Source of the DNA: Paenibacillus ihumii
GTDB lineage: Bacteria > Bacillota > Bacilli > Paenibacillales > Paenibacillaceae
Reading direction: 5' to 3'
Assembly (NCBI RefSeq): GCF_001403875.1
Contig: NZ_LN884298.1
Location: forward strand, 1 to 64,000
DNA length: 64,000 nt
Under the pieces are notes generated by a model. It searched no databases and was not told the DNA's origin. It saw nothing but the letters and a program-made list of their open reading frames with translations. The position numbers were made by a program, and so were the translations under genes. Shown one piece after another: positions 11,788-20,752 of the stretch (position 1 is its first letter; each line of letters opens with the position of its first letter).

Positions 11788-12728
11788 CGTCTCACCTCCA
11801 TGTTACCGTTAGTTCCTTGCGGCGATTGAGCCGATGCCGAAGCGGGTGCCGATCGTACGGCCGGCTTGCCCGGCTTCAATTTATTGCTGATCACGGACAG
11901 CATGAATTTCACGGCGATGCCCAAGCCGATGAGGCCGTTCGTCAGCCACGAATATCGGCGCTTATAATGCTTGCGGTGAAATACCCACATCGCCCGGTGG
12001 AACTCATAGATAATCTTAAATGGCTTGCGCCGGCTGCTTGCTCCCTTATAGTGAACAATGTATGTAGCAGGCTCATACTGAATGCCCCAGCCCGCTTCCT
12101 TGATCCGGTAGCACCAGTCGACATCCTCGCCGTACATAAAAAAGGTTTCGTCTAGGCCGCCGATTTGCTGGATGACCTCGCGCCGGACCAGCATGAAGGC
12201 CCCCATCAGGCAATCGACCGGATAAGCCTCGTTCGGATCAAGATAGCCCAGCTGGTATTGGTTGAACCGCGGCGTATTCGGGAACAGCCGGGAGAAGCCA
12301 AAGGCATAATAGAAAGAGGCGGAGGGCGTAGGAAAGCCGCGCCGGCAGGCTTTATCCAGCGAGCCGTCGGGAAGGATGATCTTACATCCCGCCGCGCCAA
12401 GGTCCGGGCGCTCATCCATCAGGGACACCATCGTCTGCAGCGTATCCGGCTGAATGATCGTGTCCGAGTTGAGCAGCAGCACGTAACGCCCATTAGCGGC
12501 TTCCATCGCCTGATTGTTCGCTCTGGCGAAGCCAGTATTCTCCTCGTTGGCTATGAGGATCACCTGCGGGAAATCGCGGGAAATCGCCTCTACGGAATCA
12601 TCCGCAGAAGCATTGTCGACAACAAAAACCTCATATTGATAGGCCGTCCTGGAGTCGAATACCGATTGCAGGCAATCGAGAGTTAGGCGGCAGGTATTAT
12701 AACTTACGATGATAATGCTCAAGTCCAT
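11784..12728 (-). CDS. glycosyltransferase family 2 (rhamnosyltransferase-like)
   Basis: A 314-residue GT-A enzyme. SIIIVSYNT opens the nucleotide-sugar domain, FVVDNASAD and LLLNSDT (DxD-like metal site) follow, and FMYGEDVDWCYR is the acceptor-side motif shared by WbbL-type rhamnosyltransferases. A hydrophobic stretch near residue 265-280 may bind the membrane; the Pro/Ala/Ser-rich C-terminus is probably disordered. With rfbDBCA in the same locus, dTDP-rhamnose is a plausible donor. A four-base overlap couples it to the initiating transferase. Confidence 0.86.
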   Translation of the reverse strand: MDLSIIIVSYNTCRLTLDCLQSVFDSRTAYQYEVFVVDNASADDSVEAISRDFPQVILIANEENTGFARANNQAMEAANGRYVLLLNSDTIIQPDTLQTMVSLMDERPDLGAAGCKIILPDGSLDKACRRGFPTPSASFYYAFGFSRLFPNTPRFNQYQLGYLDPNEAYPVDCLMGAFMLVRREVIQQIGGLDETFFMYGEDVDWCYRIKEAGWGIQYEPATYIVHYKGASSRRKPFKIIYEFHRAMWVFHRKHYKRRYSWLTNGLIGLGIAVKFMLSVISNKLKPGKPAVRSAPASASAQSPQGTNGNMEVRR

Positions 12729-12802
12729 TCAAAACGCGCCCCTGACAAAATTAGTAATCTCTCGACATTATATCATAATAGATAGAGTACTTATATTAAA
12801 CG

Positions 12803-12852
12803 AAAAAAGAAGCGGCCTTTCAAGGTAGGTTTGCCCCCTGAAGGCCGCTTCT
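12803..12852 (-). terminator. terminator of the SLH protein gene
   Basis: A perfect 12-bp stem (12809-12820 with 12841-12852, AGAAGCGGCCTT) and a T-run on the minus strand after it. It ends the SLH transcript 41 bases after its stop codon and just ahead of the glycosyltransferase gene. Confidence 0.9.
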
Positions 12853-12893
12853 ATCAAATAGCAATTAAGAACGAAGCTTAAGATATTTTCCGC

Positions 12894-15833
12894 TTATTGC
12901 AGATTTGCTAGAGCGTCAAGCAGCGACTGCAGGGCCGCAATTTTGACCGAGTGGTCAACCCCAGCTCCCAGCGCATCGTTGACAGCTTGAATTTCGCTGG
13001 CAAGCTCCGGTCTTCCCAGGGCTTCTGCAACAGCCTTGGCCTCAATTAGCAGAACATCCATCGTTGGCAGCTCAATTTCCAGCCAGCTGGTAACCTTGAA
13101 GCCTCCTCGGGTCAACTCAACCTCTGCACTGTAAAATACCGAATCGCCGGTATTGTTATATTGGCTTAGAATCACCTTGCTCTGATCCGGACTCTTCGTT
13201 AAATAAACATCATCCGTTACGGAGCTAGGGAACAGGCTGAGAATTTGAACCTCCGTATCGTCCAACAAGGATTGCCCTGGATATGTTAGCGATAGCGCCT
13301 CGTCAAGCTGCGCATCGTACGTAACCGTCGTAACGGATGCCAGTTTGTTTTGCTCCTCTAGCAAAAGCGCATACTCTGCATTTGGATCAGATACGGTACC
13401 GCTTGGGGCATCATTCATTAAAATATTTTGGTCGATGAACTCTATGCTGCTGCCTTCGATTTTCATATCGAATACATGCCAGTACAGCTCATTGCCTTCT
13501 CCCACAGGAATATGATAAGTGGCCATAGGAGTGCCGCTCGCGTCATATACCTCTACCTTCGCGGAGGATTTGCGCAAGGTTTCTCTGCCATCATAGCCGT
13601 TCCGAGAATAGTTATGCACATAGAACGTATACAGGCCATCGACTCTTTGGCGAATGGTCGTTGTCTCCGGGCCGTAGGAGTCTACATCATCGTGATCCAG
13701 GTCGGCGTAGACTTCACCGTTAAAGTAATGTACTTTGTCTCCGTACCAGGTGTGGAAATTACCGCCAGCAGGCGTAGGGCCAATGAGATGGGAATCCTCG
13801 TCCAGAGGCCGCTCTCCCCAGGTCAGCACAATGCGCAGCTCCCCGGATTCAGGCACTTTAATCGCCGTTGCGTCTTCATTCCGGTTAAACTGGTCGCTGA
13901 CGGACACTCCAACTACATAGCCTTTAATAAATCCAGCCTTGTTCAGCTCGCCTGTATAAATCCCAGCCGGCAGGTTAACCAAATACCGTCCATTCTGGTC
14001 GGTGACTACAGTTGCCGCGACGGCGCCGGACGTATTGGCAAGGCCTCTGCGGAACTTAATCGTCATGCCCTCCACCGGTTGATCATCTACATCTACAATC
14101 GAACCTGCAAAGCCAGTCAAATATGCGCTTCCGCTCAGAATCCCGCTGAATTTGCTTACTCCTTCATTTGGCGTCACCTGTACAGCGAGTGGCTTGCCGT
14201 AATGCTCCTCCAATGAAACAGGGTCAAAGGAGAGCTCATTCGCCGCGCTATTGAAAGCCATGTTCTCCAGACTGACGGCTTCTCCGGCAATCGTCGCAGT
14301 AACGTTCAGATCGGCCAGCTCCAGACCTGGGACTGCGCTCATGAATTTCAAGCTTATTTTACCGTTCGTTACAATCAGGTGGCTGTCCTCCGGCTGGGTA
14401 GAACCGCCATTATTGCCGCTGTTGCCCCCGCTGCCGCTTGAGCTCGATCCGCTCGTAATTCCTGTGCCGCCAGAGGATAATTGCCCGTTAATGTGAACAG
14501 AGTTGTTGCTAATATAGCTTGTACTTCCCGGACGCTGCGCCAGGGTTGATCCAGAGGCGTTGATTACAGCATGTCCAATCGAGCCCTGCCCACCGACGTT
14601 CGTCGCCGCGTTCAAAATCAGCGAGGAAATGAGGGCCGAGGCGCCGATTTGAATGTTATTGCCTGCAGCTTGATCACCGATGGACAATTCACCGATCGAG
14701 CCCGAGGCCAGATTGATGTTCAGCGAAGTCGCCACCACGTCCACTGTCTCGAATTTACCTGCAAGCGATATTTCAGCTCCTGCAGGAATTTGCTCCGAGA
14801 GGATCAGGTCCTGGAAGCCCAGTCCGCTTAGTCCTGCTTCTTCCAGAATAGCGCCGGATTGCAGAGTGACCTGCGAGACCACACTGCCGCCCTCAGCAAC
14901 GATGCGAACACTCCCGTCCTTTTTATTGACAATGACCGTTAGCAGCACGGAATCTACGACATGAATACTGTTCTTGCCGCCGCCTTCAACGATCGTTGAT
15001 CCTTTGACGGTAACATTGTTCAGAGTGACATCTCCTTCGCCAATGCCCTCGCCCAGCAGCAGATCGCCTTCAATTAGAAGATTATTCAATGTAATGTCTG
15101 CAGCCTTAATATGTACTGAACCTTTGATGGTTTCGGTTCCGGCGCTAGATCCATAACTTCCCGCTTTATCGTAGGTTACGATGGCTTGGCCAGACGTCTG
15201 CTTCAAGGCCCGATCCAGCACGCTGACCACTTCTGCGCGAGTTGCTGGTGCAAGAGGGTTGAAGCTGCCGTTGCTCCCCTTCATAATCCCGTTGTCCGTT
15301 ACAGCGCCGATTGCTCCTTTGCTCCAAGCCGGACTGTTCGCCGTATCCTTGAAGGAATGGAAAGCATCGGATGGCTTAAGCCCGAGCAATGACGTTAAAA
15401 TAACGGCCAGTTCTTGCCGGCTAACGTCGGCGTTAGGCTTGAATGTTCCGTTCTCGTAGCCCTTCATGTAGCCTTTAGCCGCTGCCTTGGCCACCTCCTT
15501 GTAATACCAGGCCTCTGCCTTTACATCACTGTAAGAGACAGCCTTCGACTCTTCCAGTTGGAATGAACGGTTAACCAAAGCTGCCAGCTGGGCTCTTGTC
15601 ACTTTAGCGTCCGGCTGAAGATTGCCTTGTTCATCCCCCTTGATGAAGCCCTTGTCCTTCCACTCCTTCAGGACTGCTCCTGCCCAATGCTGCTGAAGAC
15701 TGCTTCCCTTGGCATTAGTCTCGGCATTTGCCTGTGCCGGTGCAGTTAAAGCTCCTGCTGCTGAGGATACCAGCAATGAAAGTCCAAGAATCAGACCCAG
15801 GAATTTGTTGCTCTTTCTTCTAAGCTGCTTCAA
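12894..15833 (-). CDS. SLH-domain surface protein with filament-like and YfaP-like domains
   Basis: A secreted wall protein of about 979 residues. The start is a TTG at 15833: GGAGG lies eight bases before it, and it gives a clean signal peptide (basic KQLRRK, hydrophobic core, cut near AQANA). Three S-layer homology domains follow (about residues 45-215, with KGFIKG, KGYMKGYENGTFKP, NGIMKGSNGSFNP), which bind pyruvylated wall polymer. Next comes a repetitive beta-rich region (about 225-445) with many GSVHI/TLNN-like strands, a Ser/Gly linker, a carboxypeptidase-regulatory-like domain (VVTDQNGRYLVNLPAG), and a YfaP/DUF2135-like domain (LTWGERPLDEDSHL). The C-terminus is unassigned. It lies inside the polysaccharide locus, as expected for a protein that anchors to or carries the polymer. 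Function is otherwise unknown. Confidence 0.85.
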   Translation of the reverse strand: MKQLRRKSNKFLGLILGLSLLVSSAAGALTAPAQANAETNAKGSSLQQHWAGAVLKEWKDKGFIKGDEQGNLQPDAKVTRAQLAALVNRSFQLEESKAVSYSDVKAEAWYYKEVAKAAAKGYMKGYENGTFKPNADVSRQELAVILTSLLGLKPSDAFHSFKDTANSPAWSKGAIGAVTDNGIMKGSNGSFNPLAPATRAEVVSVLDRALKQTSGQAIVTYDKAGSYGSSAGTETIKGSVHIKAADITLNNLLIEGDLLLGEGIGEGDVTLNNVTVKGSTIVEGGGKNSIHVVDSVLLTVIVNKKDGSVRIVAEGGSVVSQVTLQSGAILEEAGLSGLGFQDLILSEQIPAGAEISLAGKFETVDVVATSLNINLASGSIGELSIGDQAAGNNIQIGASALISSLILNAATNVGGQGSIGHAVINASGSTLAQRPGSTSYISNNSVHINGQLSSGGTGITSGSSSSGSGGNSGNNGGSTQPEDSHLIVTNGKISLKFMSAVPGLELADLNVTATIAGEAVSLENMAFNSAANELSFDPVSLEEHYGKPLAVQVTPNEGVSKFSGILSGSAYLTGFAGSIVDVDDQPVEGMTIKFRRGLANTSGAVAATVVTDQNGRYLVNLPAGIYTGELNKAGFIKGYVVGVSVSDQFNRNEDATAIKVPESGELRIVLTWGERPLDEDSHLIGPTPAGGNFHTWYGDKVHYFNGEVYADLDHDDVDSYGPETTTIRQRVDGLYTFYVHNYSRNGYDGRETLRKSSAKVEVYDASGTPMATYHIPVGEGNELYWHVFDMKIEGSSIEFIDQNILMNDAPSGTVSDPNAEYALLLEEQNKLASVTTVTYDAQLDEALSLTYPGQSLLDDTEVQILSLFPSSVTDDVYLTKSPDQSKVILSQYNNTGDSVFYSAEVELTRGGFKVTSWLEIELPTMDVLLIEAKAVAEALGRPELASEIQAVNDALGAGVDHSVKIAALQSLLDALANLQ

Positions 15834-15896
15834 TCCTACTTCCTCCCTGTAAATAGATAAGCTAAACTGCACCTATCGAATGATGTTTGCTTATTC

Positions 15897-15902
15897 ATTA
15901 TA
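15897..15902 (-). promoter_or_regulatory. candidate -10 box for the SLH gene
   Basis: A consensus TATAAT on the minus strand about 65 bases upstream of the TTG start. No good -35 box is found at normal spacing (TATTCA is the best), so the promoter is tentative. Confidence 0.35.
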
Positions 15903-16020
15903 CATACTAAAGTCTTAGTTGAATATACAATTTTAATGTTTTAGTAGGACTGGAATACTATAATGATTATGTTTTTTCATTGGGACTGGTTGTAGTGTTC
16001 AAAGCTTGTTGAATATTAAC

Positions 16021-16050
16021 AAAAGAGGAACCCATCCTGAGATGAGTTCC
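16021..16050 (-). terminator. terminator of the glycosyltransferase gene at 16058
   Basis: On the minus strand a 10-bp stem with one G-T pair (GGAACTCATC with GATGGGTTCC), a four-base loop and TCTTTTGTT, eight bases after the stop codon. Confidence 0.85.
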
Positions 16051-16057
16051 GGTGAGT

Positions 16058-17041
16058 TTAGAGCTTGTTTTTAGGTTTATTTTGAATTTTGTTTTGAATC
16101 GCCTGCCGTTTCAGCCTGAGTTCAGGCTGCTGCTGCCAGAAGCTTCTCCAAGCGGTCAACACCTTTGGCTCTCTAAACAGGATGTATGCATGAGTCATCA
16201 GTTCATAGATCACCAGTTTAGGGAGATGCCTTAGCCAGCCAATTCCACGCAGATTTTTATAGATCATCTTATACCGGTTAATATAGGACATTTTACGAAT
16301 GAAAATAGGCTGCTGCCTTCGGCTGCCTTTTTTCCAGCCTCGCTCATGCAGCCCGATGGCTTCTGCACAATAATAAGCCTTCCAGCCAAGCTGCTCCGCT
16401 CGCCAAGCCACATCCACATCTTCTTTATAGGCGAAAAAATCCGCGTCAAAAAACTCTTCTTGAATCGAAATATCCTCAATCATCGTTCGACTATATAAGG
16501 CTGCAGCTCCTGATACGCCAAATACTTCGCCAGAGCTGCGCCACTCCTGAGCCGAATCTCCAGCTCCTCGGTCAAAGGCACGCCAAATCCCGTTCATAAT
16601 GATTCCAGTGCTATCGACCGTTTCTGGTGTGGACTTCAAAATAAGCAGCCCCGTAGCACTGCCAACATCCGGGTGGCATAACATATAATTAACAAGTTTC
16701 TCGACATAATTCGACTGAAGCTGCACATCCGGGTTTAACACCAGAACATAGTCGGTTTCCGTGAGCTGAATCGCCTGGTTATGTGCCGGAGCAAATCCTG
16801 TATTCACTAGATTGGGAACCAGCAGAATTTCAGTTCTTATCTTGTCATCGCTAATGCTGCCAGTATCATTCACTCGCTCTATAAATGATCTGACACGATC
16901 CACCGTATCGTCCGAAGAAGCGTTGTCGATAACAACCACTTGATCGATTCCATAGGTCTGCTGCATGACTGCGTCGAGACATTCCACGATATCGTCTGCA
17001 CTGTTATAAGTTACAATATGAACGCTAACGGTAGGTAACAT
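16058..17041 (-). CDS. glycosyltransferase family 2
   Basis: A 327-residue GT-A enzyme with VSVHIVTYNSADD at the N-terminus, VVIDNASSDDT, LVLNPDVQL (metal site) and FFAYKEDVDVAWR, the same layout as the rhamnosyltransferase-like protein at 11784-12728. The C-terminus is basic (KNKIQNKPKNK). It is flanked by terminators on both sides, so it appears to be a single-gene unit, with a weak AAGGA ribosome-binding site. Donor and linkage are unknown; the locus suggests rhamnose. Confidence 0.83.
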   Translation of the reverse strand: MLPTVSVHIVTYNSADDIVECLDAVMQQTYGIDQVVVIDNASSDDTVDRVRSFIERVNDTGSISDDKIRTEILLVPNLVNTGFAPAHNQAIQLTETDYVLVLNPDVQLQSNYVEKLVNYMLCHPDVGSATGLLILKSTPETVDSTGIIMNGIWRAFDRGAGDSAQEWRSSGEVFGVSGAAALYSRTMIEDISIQEEFFDADFFAYKEDVDVAWRAEQLGWKAYYCAEAIGLHERGWKKGSRRQQPIFIRKMSYINRYKMIYKNLRGIGWLRHLPKLVIYELMTHAYILFREPKVLTAWRSFWQQQPELRLKRQAIQNKIQNKPKNKL

Positions 17042-17073
17042 AGGCTAAATCCTTTTCTAAATTTATTATTACA

Positions 17074-17105
17074 AGAAAAGAGCACCGCTAAATCCGAGTG
17101 CTCTC
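17074..17105 (-). terminator. terminator of the coiled-coil gene
   Basis: On the minus strand AGAGCAC pairs with GTGCTCT, followed by TTTTCTTG, about 25 bases after the stop codon at 17131. Confidence 0.75.
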
Positions 17106-17130
17106 TACCAATTTATCCTTGCGGATCGGG

Positions 17131-17442
17131 TTATATCTGTACATGATCTTCCAGTCTTTCAAGCCGGCGGAGAATTTGATTCAAATCAGCTTCCATTCCG
17201 GTCATATGCCGACGCTGCGAATACGAGTCGTTACGATATTCCTCTAATCGATCCGATAATTTATCCAGCTTATGTTCAATGGCTTCGATTCTAGCCGTCT
17301 GCTGCTCTACTTGACCCAATCGTTGATCCATGGAATCCAACCGTTGATCCATTTGCGTGAGTCTCTGATTACTTTCTGCCACCATCTGAATAAGCTGCGC
17401 GAGTAATTCCTGTTGTTGTTGAAGTACTTTCTCAATTTCCAT
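17131..17442 (-). CDS. small coiled-coil protein of unknown function
   Basis: About 103 residues, almost entirely alpha-helical coiled coil: MDQRLDSMDQRLGQVEQQ and IEHKLDKLSDRLEEY show repeated heptads. No membrane segment or signal is seen. The open frame reaches 17541, where it would overlap the 3' end of rfbD, but TGAGGT seven bases before the ATG at 17442 fixes the shorter form. Similar short coiled-coil proteins occur widely in Firmicutes without an assigned role. I do not recognise it. Confidence 0.7.
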   Translation of the reverse strand: MEIEKVLQQQQELLAQLIQMVAESNQRLTQMDQRLDSMDQRLGQVEQQTARIEAIEHKLDKLSDRLEEYRNDSYSQRRHMTGMEADLNQILRRLERLEDHVQI

Positions 17443-17518
17443 CTCAACAACCTCATTTCTTGCCATGATACGTCCCATTATAACAAACCCAACTAGTGGC
17501 TGCCATACTATTGTATCA

Positions 17519-18388
17519 TTATTTACTTGCTGCAAGCTCACCTAAAAATGCCTTTAAACCTTCTCTCCACGGACGGAGATCCTTGAAACCGTTGGTGCGA
17601 ATCGCCAAGTGTTCCATGACCGAGTTGCGAGGCCGCGGAGCCGGGCGAGGAAAATCTTCTGTGGTACATGGTTCGACACAAGCCGAATAAGCCTTGCCCA
17701 AGATACTCTCTGCTTCATCAAAAATCGCCTTGGCAAATTCAAACCAAGTGCATTCCCCTGTGTTAGAAGCATGATAAATTCCGTACTTCTCCGTCTGGGT
17801 AAGCTCGAGCAAAAACTGCGCCAAATCAACGGTATAGGTCGGGGATCCCTTCTGATCATTAACCACCTTCAACTCAGGCTTCTCCGCACCTAATTTTAGC
17901 ATGGTTTTCACAAAATTATGTCCATATAGCCCGTACACCCAGGAGGTTCGTACGATGAAAAAAGCGGACGACAAGCTCTGTACCAGCACCTCCCCAGCCC
18001 GCTTTGATTTGCCATAGATACTCTGTGGGTTTGTATTGTCATATTCATGATAAGGAGCTTGTGCCGATCCATCAAATACATAATCCGTACTGATATAACA
18101 GAACTTCGCGTCTACGCTCTGTGCAGCCAGCACCATGTTTCTAGTCCCGGAAGCATTTACGGCGTACGCTGTGTCGATATCACTCTCCGCTTGGTCCACG
18201 GCCGTATATGCTGCACAATGAATGACAACGTCCGGTTTGAATTCCTGTGTGCGCTCTAAGCAATTTTGGTAGGCCGTTATATCCAGTATCTCTCGGTCAC
18301 AGGGCAGCACTATATGGTCAGCTTGCTGAAAAAAGCGAACCACGTCCTGCCCTAATTGCCCTCCTGCTCCAGTTACAAGGACTCTCAT
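17519..18388 (-). CDS. rfbD: dTDP-4-dehydrorhamnose reductase
   Basis: Last step of dTDP-L-rhamnose synthesis, the NAD(P)H-dependent reduction of the 4-keto sugar. The 289-residue extended SDR shows the dinucleotide motif TGAGGQLG (residues 6-13), CAAYTAVDQAE, the active-site YGKSKRAGE (Tyr and Lys) and RTSWVYG, all typical of RmlD. Its ATG overlaps the stop of rfbB by four bases in a tight rfbA-C-B-D run on the minus strand. Confidence 0.95.
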   Translation of the reverse strand: MRVLVTGAGGQLGQDVVRFFQQADHIVLPCDREILDITAYQNCLERTQEFKPDVVIHCAAYTAVDQAESDIDTAYAVNASGTRNMVLAAQSVDAKFCYISTDYVFDGSAQAPYHEYDNTNPQSIYGKSKRAGEVLVQSLSSAFFIVRTSWVYGLYGHNFVKTMLKLGAEKPELKVVNDQKGSPTYTVDLAQFLLELTQTEKYGIYHASNTGECTWFEFAKAIFDEAESILGKAYSACVEPCTTEDFPRPAPRPRNSVMEHLAIRTNGFKDLRPWREGLKAFLGELAASK

Positions 18389-19407
18389 GAAAGCTCACCG
18401 AGCCGATCCCCATACTGCTTAGCATAGTACTCTTGATATGCACCAGATTGGATTCGAGTCCACCACTCTTTGTTTTGCAAATACCACTCAATCGTTTCCT
18501 TGATGCCAGTTTCAAAGTTATGTTTCGGCTTCCAACCAAGCTCACTCATAATCTTAGTTGGATCAATGCCATAACGGCGGTCATGGCCTGGGCGATCTTT
18601 TACGAAAGTCATTAGTGACTCCGGCTTGCCCAATTGTTCTAAAATAGTTTTAACAATTTGTATATTGGTTCGCTCATTATGACCACCAACGTTATATACT
18701 TCGCCATTTTTCCCTTTATGAATCACAAGATCAATTGCGCTGCAGTGATCTTCAACGTATAACCAGTCCCGAACATTCAAGCCATCACCATAGATTGGAA
18801 GCGACTCATCGGCCAAAGCTTTAGAGATCATAAGGGGGATCAGCTTCTCCGGGAATTGATATGGGCCGTAGTTGTTGGAGCAGCGCGTAATATTTACAGG
18901 AAGACCAAAAGTCTCGTGATAAGCACGGACTAGTAAATCTCCTCCTGCTTTACTTGAGGAGTACGGACTATTAGGTTCAAGCGGCGTCTTCTCCGTGAAA
19001 AATCCCGTATCTCCGAGGGTACCGTACACTTCATCTGTAGAGACTTGAACAAACTTTGTAATCTCATACTTACGGGCGGCATCCAACAACACTTGGGTAC
19101 CCAGCACATTCGTCTTCACGAAAACGTCCGGCTCCAGGATGCTCCGGTCCACGTGGGATTCAGCTGCAAAATTCACGATGACATCAACACCTTGACTTAC
19201 GAGCTCATCCATGGTCTTAGCATCCGTAATGTCGGCCTTAACAAACGTATGCTTCGGATTATTCTCCACCGATTTTAAATTTTCCAAATTACCTGCGTAC
19301 GTCAGAGAGTCCACATTTATAATTTCATACTCCGGGTACTGCTGTAGCATATATAGCACAAAATTGCTGCCGATAAATCCGGCACCACCTGTAACCAGCA
19401 ATTTCAT
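18385..19407 (-). CDS. rfbB: dTDP-glucose 4,6-dehydratase
   Basis: Second step of dTDP-rhamnose synthesis. About 340 residues; GGAGFIGSN at the N-terminus binds NAD, STDEVYG supplies the catalytic Thr-Asp-Glu set, and YSSSKAG has the Tyr and Lys. The start at 19407 is set by AGGAGGT eight bases upstream; the open frame to 19428 would overlap rfbC. Lies between rfbC and rfbD. Confidence 0.96.
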   Translation of the reverse strand: MKLLVTGGAGFIGSNFVLYMLQQYPEYEIINVDSLTYAGNLENLKSVENNPKHTFVKADITDAKTMDELVSQGVDVIVNFAAESHVDRSILEPDVFVKTNVLGTQVLLDAARKYEITKFVQVSTDEVYGTLGDTGFFTEKTPLEPNSPYSSSKAGGDLLVRAYHETFGLPVNITRCSNNYGPYQFPEKLIPLMISKALADESLPIYGDGLNVRDWLYVEDHCSAIDLVIHKGKNGEVYNVGGHNERTNIQIVKTILEQLGKPESLMTFVKDRPGHDRRYGIDPTKIMSELGWKPKHNFETGIKETIEWYLQNKEWWTRIQSGAYQEYYAKQYGDRLGELS

Positions 19408-19420
19408 GAATTGAGACCTC

Positions 19421-19969
19421 CTAGTCAAAGTTCATTTCTGCATCCGCAAATGTCGGGTGATTCCGATCTTTACCGGATAGCAATGGTTCGCCAACCGGCC
19501 AGTCAATGTTCAAAGCCGGATCATTCCATAATATGCCGCGGTCATGTTCCGGGGAATAATATTCGTCCACTTTATAAAAGACTTGCGTATTTGGCACCAA
19601 GGTACAGAATCCATGGGCAAATCCTTTAGGTACTAAAAGTTGACGCTTATTATGCTCGCTGAGTATGACTCCGATCCATTGTCCAAAAGTAGGGGAGCTG
19701 CGACGAATATCCAGAATTACATCATAGATTGCCCCCGTGAGCACCCGGATCAGCTTGGTTTGTGCTTTAGGGTTCAACTGGTAATGCAGTCCGCGCAAAA
19801 CACCAGGCTCTGCAGATAGCGATTGGTTATCTTGGATGAATTGATGATTGACTCCAAGCTCCTTCATAACCTGTTCATTGTAACTCTCCATAAAAAAACC
19901 CCGGTGATCGCCATGTACCACCGGTTCTAGCAGGCTGGCGCCTTCTAACTTTAAAGGAGTTAATTTCAT
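19421..19969 (-). CDS. rfbC: dTDP-4-dehydrorhamnose 3,5-epimerase
   Basis: A 182-residue cupin enzyme acting between RfbB and RfbD. VLRGLHYQ carries the catalytic His region and LVPKGFAHGF the conserved cupin strand; VFYKVDEYYSPEHDRGI is the typical C-terminal active-site segment. Length is exactly that of the family. It ends 14 bases before the rfbB start. Confidence 0.95.
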   Translation of the reverse strand: MKLTPLKLEGASLLEPVVHGDHRGFFMESYNEQVMKELGVNHQFIQDNQSLSAEPGVLRGLHYQLNPKAQTKLIRVLTGAIYDVILDIRRSSPTFGQWIGVILSEHNKRQLLVPKGFAHGFCTLVPNTQVFYKVDEYYSPEHDRGILWNDPALNIDWPVGEPLLSGKDRNHPTFADAEMNFD

Positions 19970-19993
19970 GGATGACTCTCCTCCTTATACTTA

Positions 19994-20734
19994 CTATAAC
20001 TTAAGTTTACCAAATTCTTCGCCAAACACGATATCTTGCGCCAAATCATGAGCCCGGGCTAAGGATGCATGTGTTCCTGCATCTGTCCACCAGCCCTTTA
20101 ATACATCGTAGGTTAGTTCTCCACGTTTAATATATGCATTATTGACGTCTGTAATTTCTAATTCCCCTCGAGCAGAGGGCTCCAAAGTCTTGATTATATC
20201 AAATACGGTGTGATCAAACATATATATCCCCGTTACAGCATAATTAGATTTAGGCTGTTTAGGCTTTTCTTCGATGGAAACAATACGATCCCCATCCAAT
20301 TCAGGAACTCCGAATCGTGTTGGATCACTTACTTTTTGAATTAATATTTTTGCACCAGCCTGTTGCCTGAAATTAGCTACGAATGGAGAAATATCATCTT
20401 CAAATACATTATCACCTAGAATAACCACCATTTGATCATCACCAACAAATTGTTCAGCCAAATCAAGCGCCTGGGCAATCCCCCCAGCCTCGTCTTGAAC
20501 CTTGTAAGTGAATGTGACCCCCATCTCATGACCGCTTCCGAGCAAGTTAACGACGTCGCCCATATGGTCTTTGCCTGTAACAATCAAGATATCAGTGATT
20601 TCTGCTTGTTTTAATTTATGTACCGCATGAAAAATCATGGGGTATTTACCTACAGGTAGAAGATGCTTATTAGTTACTTTAGTCAAAGGATAAAGGCGCG
20701 AGCCTGTACCTCCTGCTAGAATTATACCTTTCAT
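19994..20734 (-). CDS. rfbA: glucose-1-phosphate thymidylyltransferase
   Basis: First step of dTDP-rhamnose synthesis: dTTP and glucose-1-phosphate to dTDP-glucose. GGTGSRLYPLT with the downstream KHLLPVGKYPM is the nucleotide-binding signature, ILGDNVFED is the metal site and SIEEKP follows. At 246 residues it belongs to the short form seen in Bacillus spore-coat clusters, lacking the C-terminal regulatory extension of the roughly 290-residue enterobacterial enzyme. An 18-base gap separates it from the UDP-glucose dehydrogenase upstream. Confidence 0.93.
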   Translation of the reverse strand: MKGIILAGGTGSRLYPLTKVTNKHLLPVGKYPMIFHAVHKLKQAEITDILIVTGKDHMGDVVNLLGSGHEMGVTFTYKVQDEAGGIAQALDLAEQFVGDDQMVVILGDNVFEDDISPFVANFRQQAGAKILIQKVSDPTRFGVPELDGDRIVSIEEKPKQPKSNYAVTGIYMFDHTVFDIIKTLEPSARGELEITDVNNAYIKRGELTYDVLKGWWTDAGTHASLARAHDLAQDIVFGEEFGKLKL

Positions 20735-20752
20735 TTGGTTATCTCCTTTATA

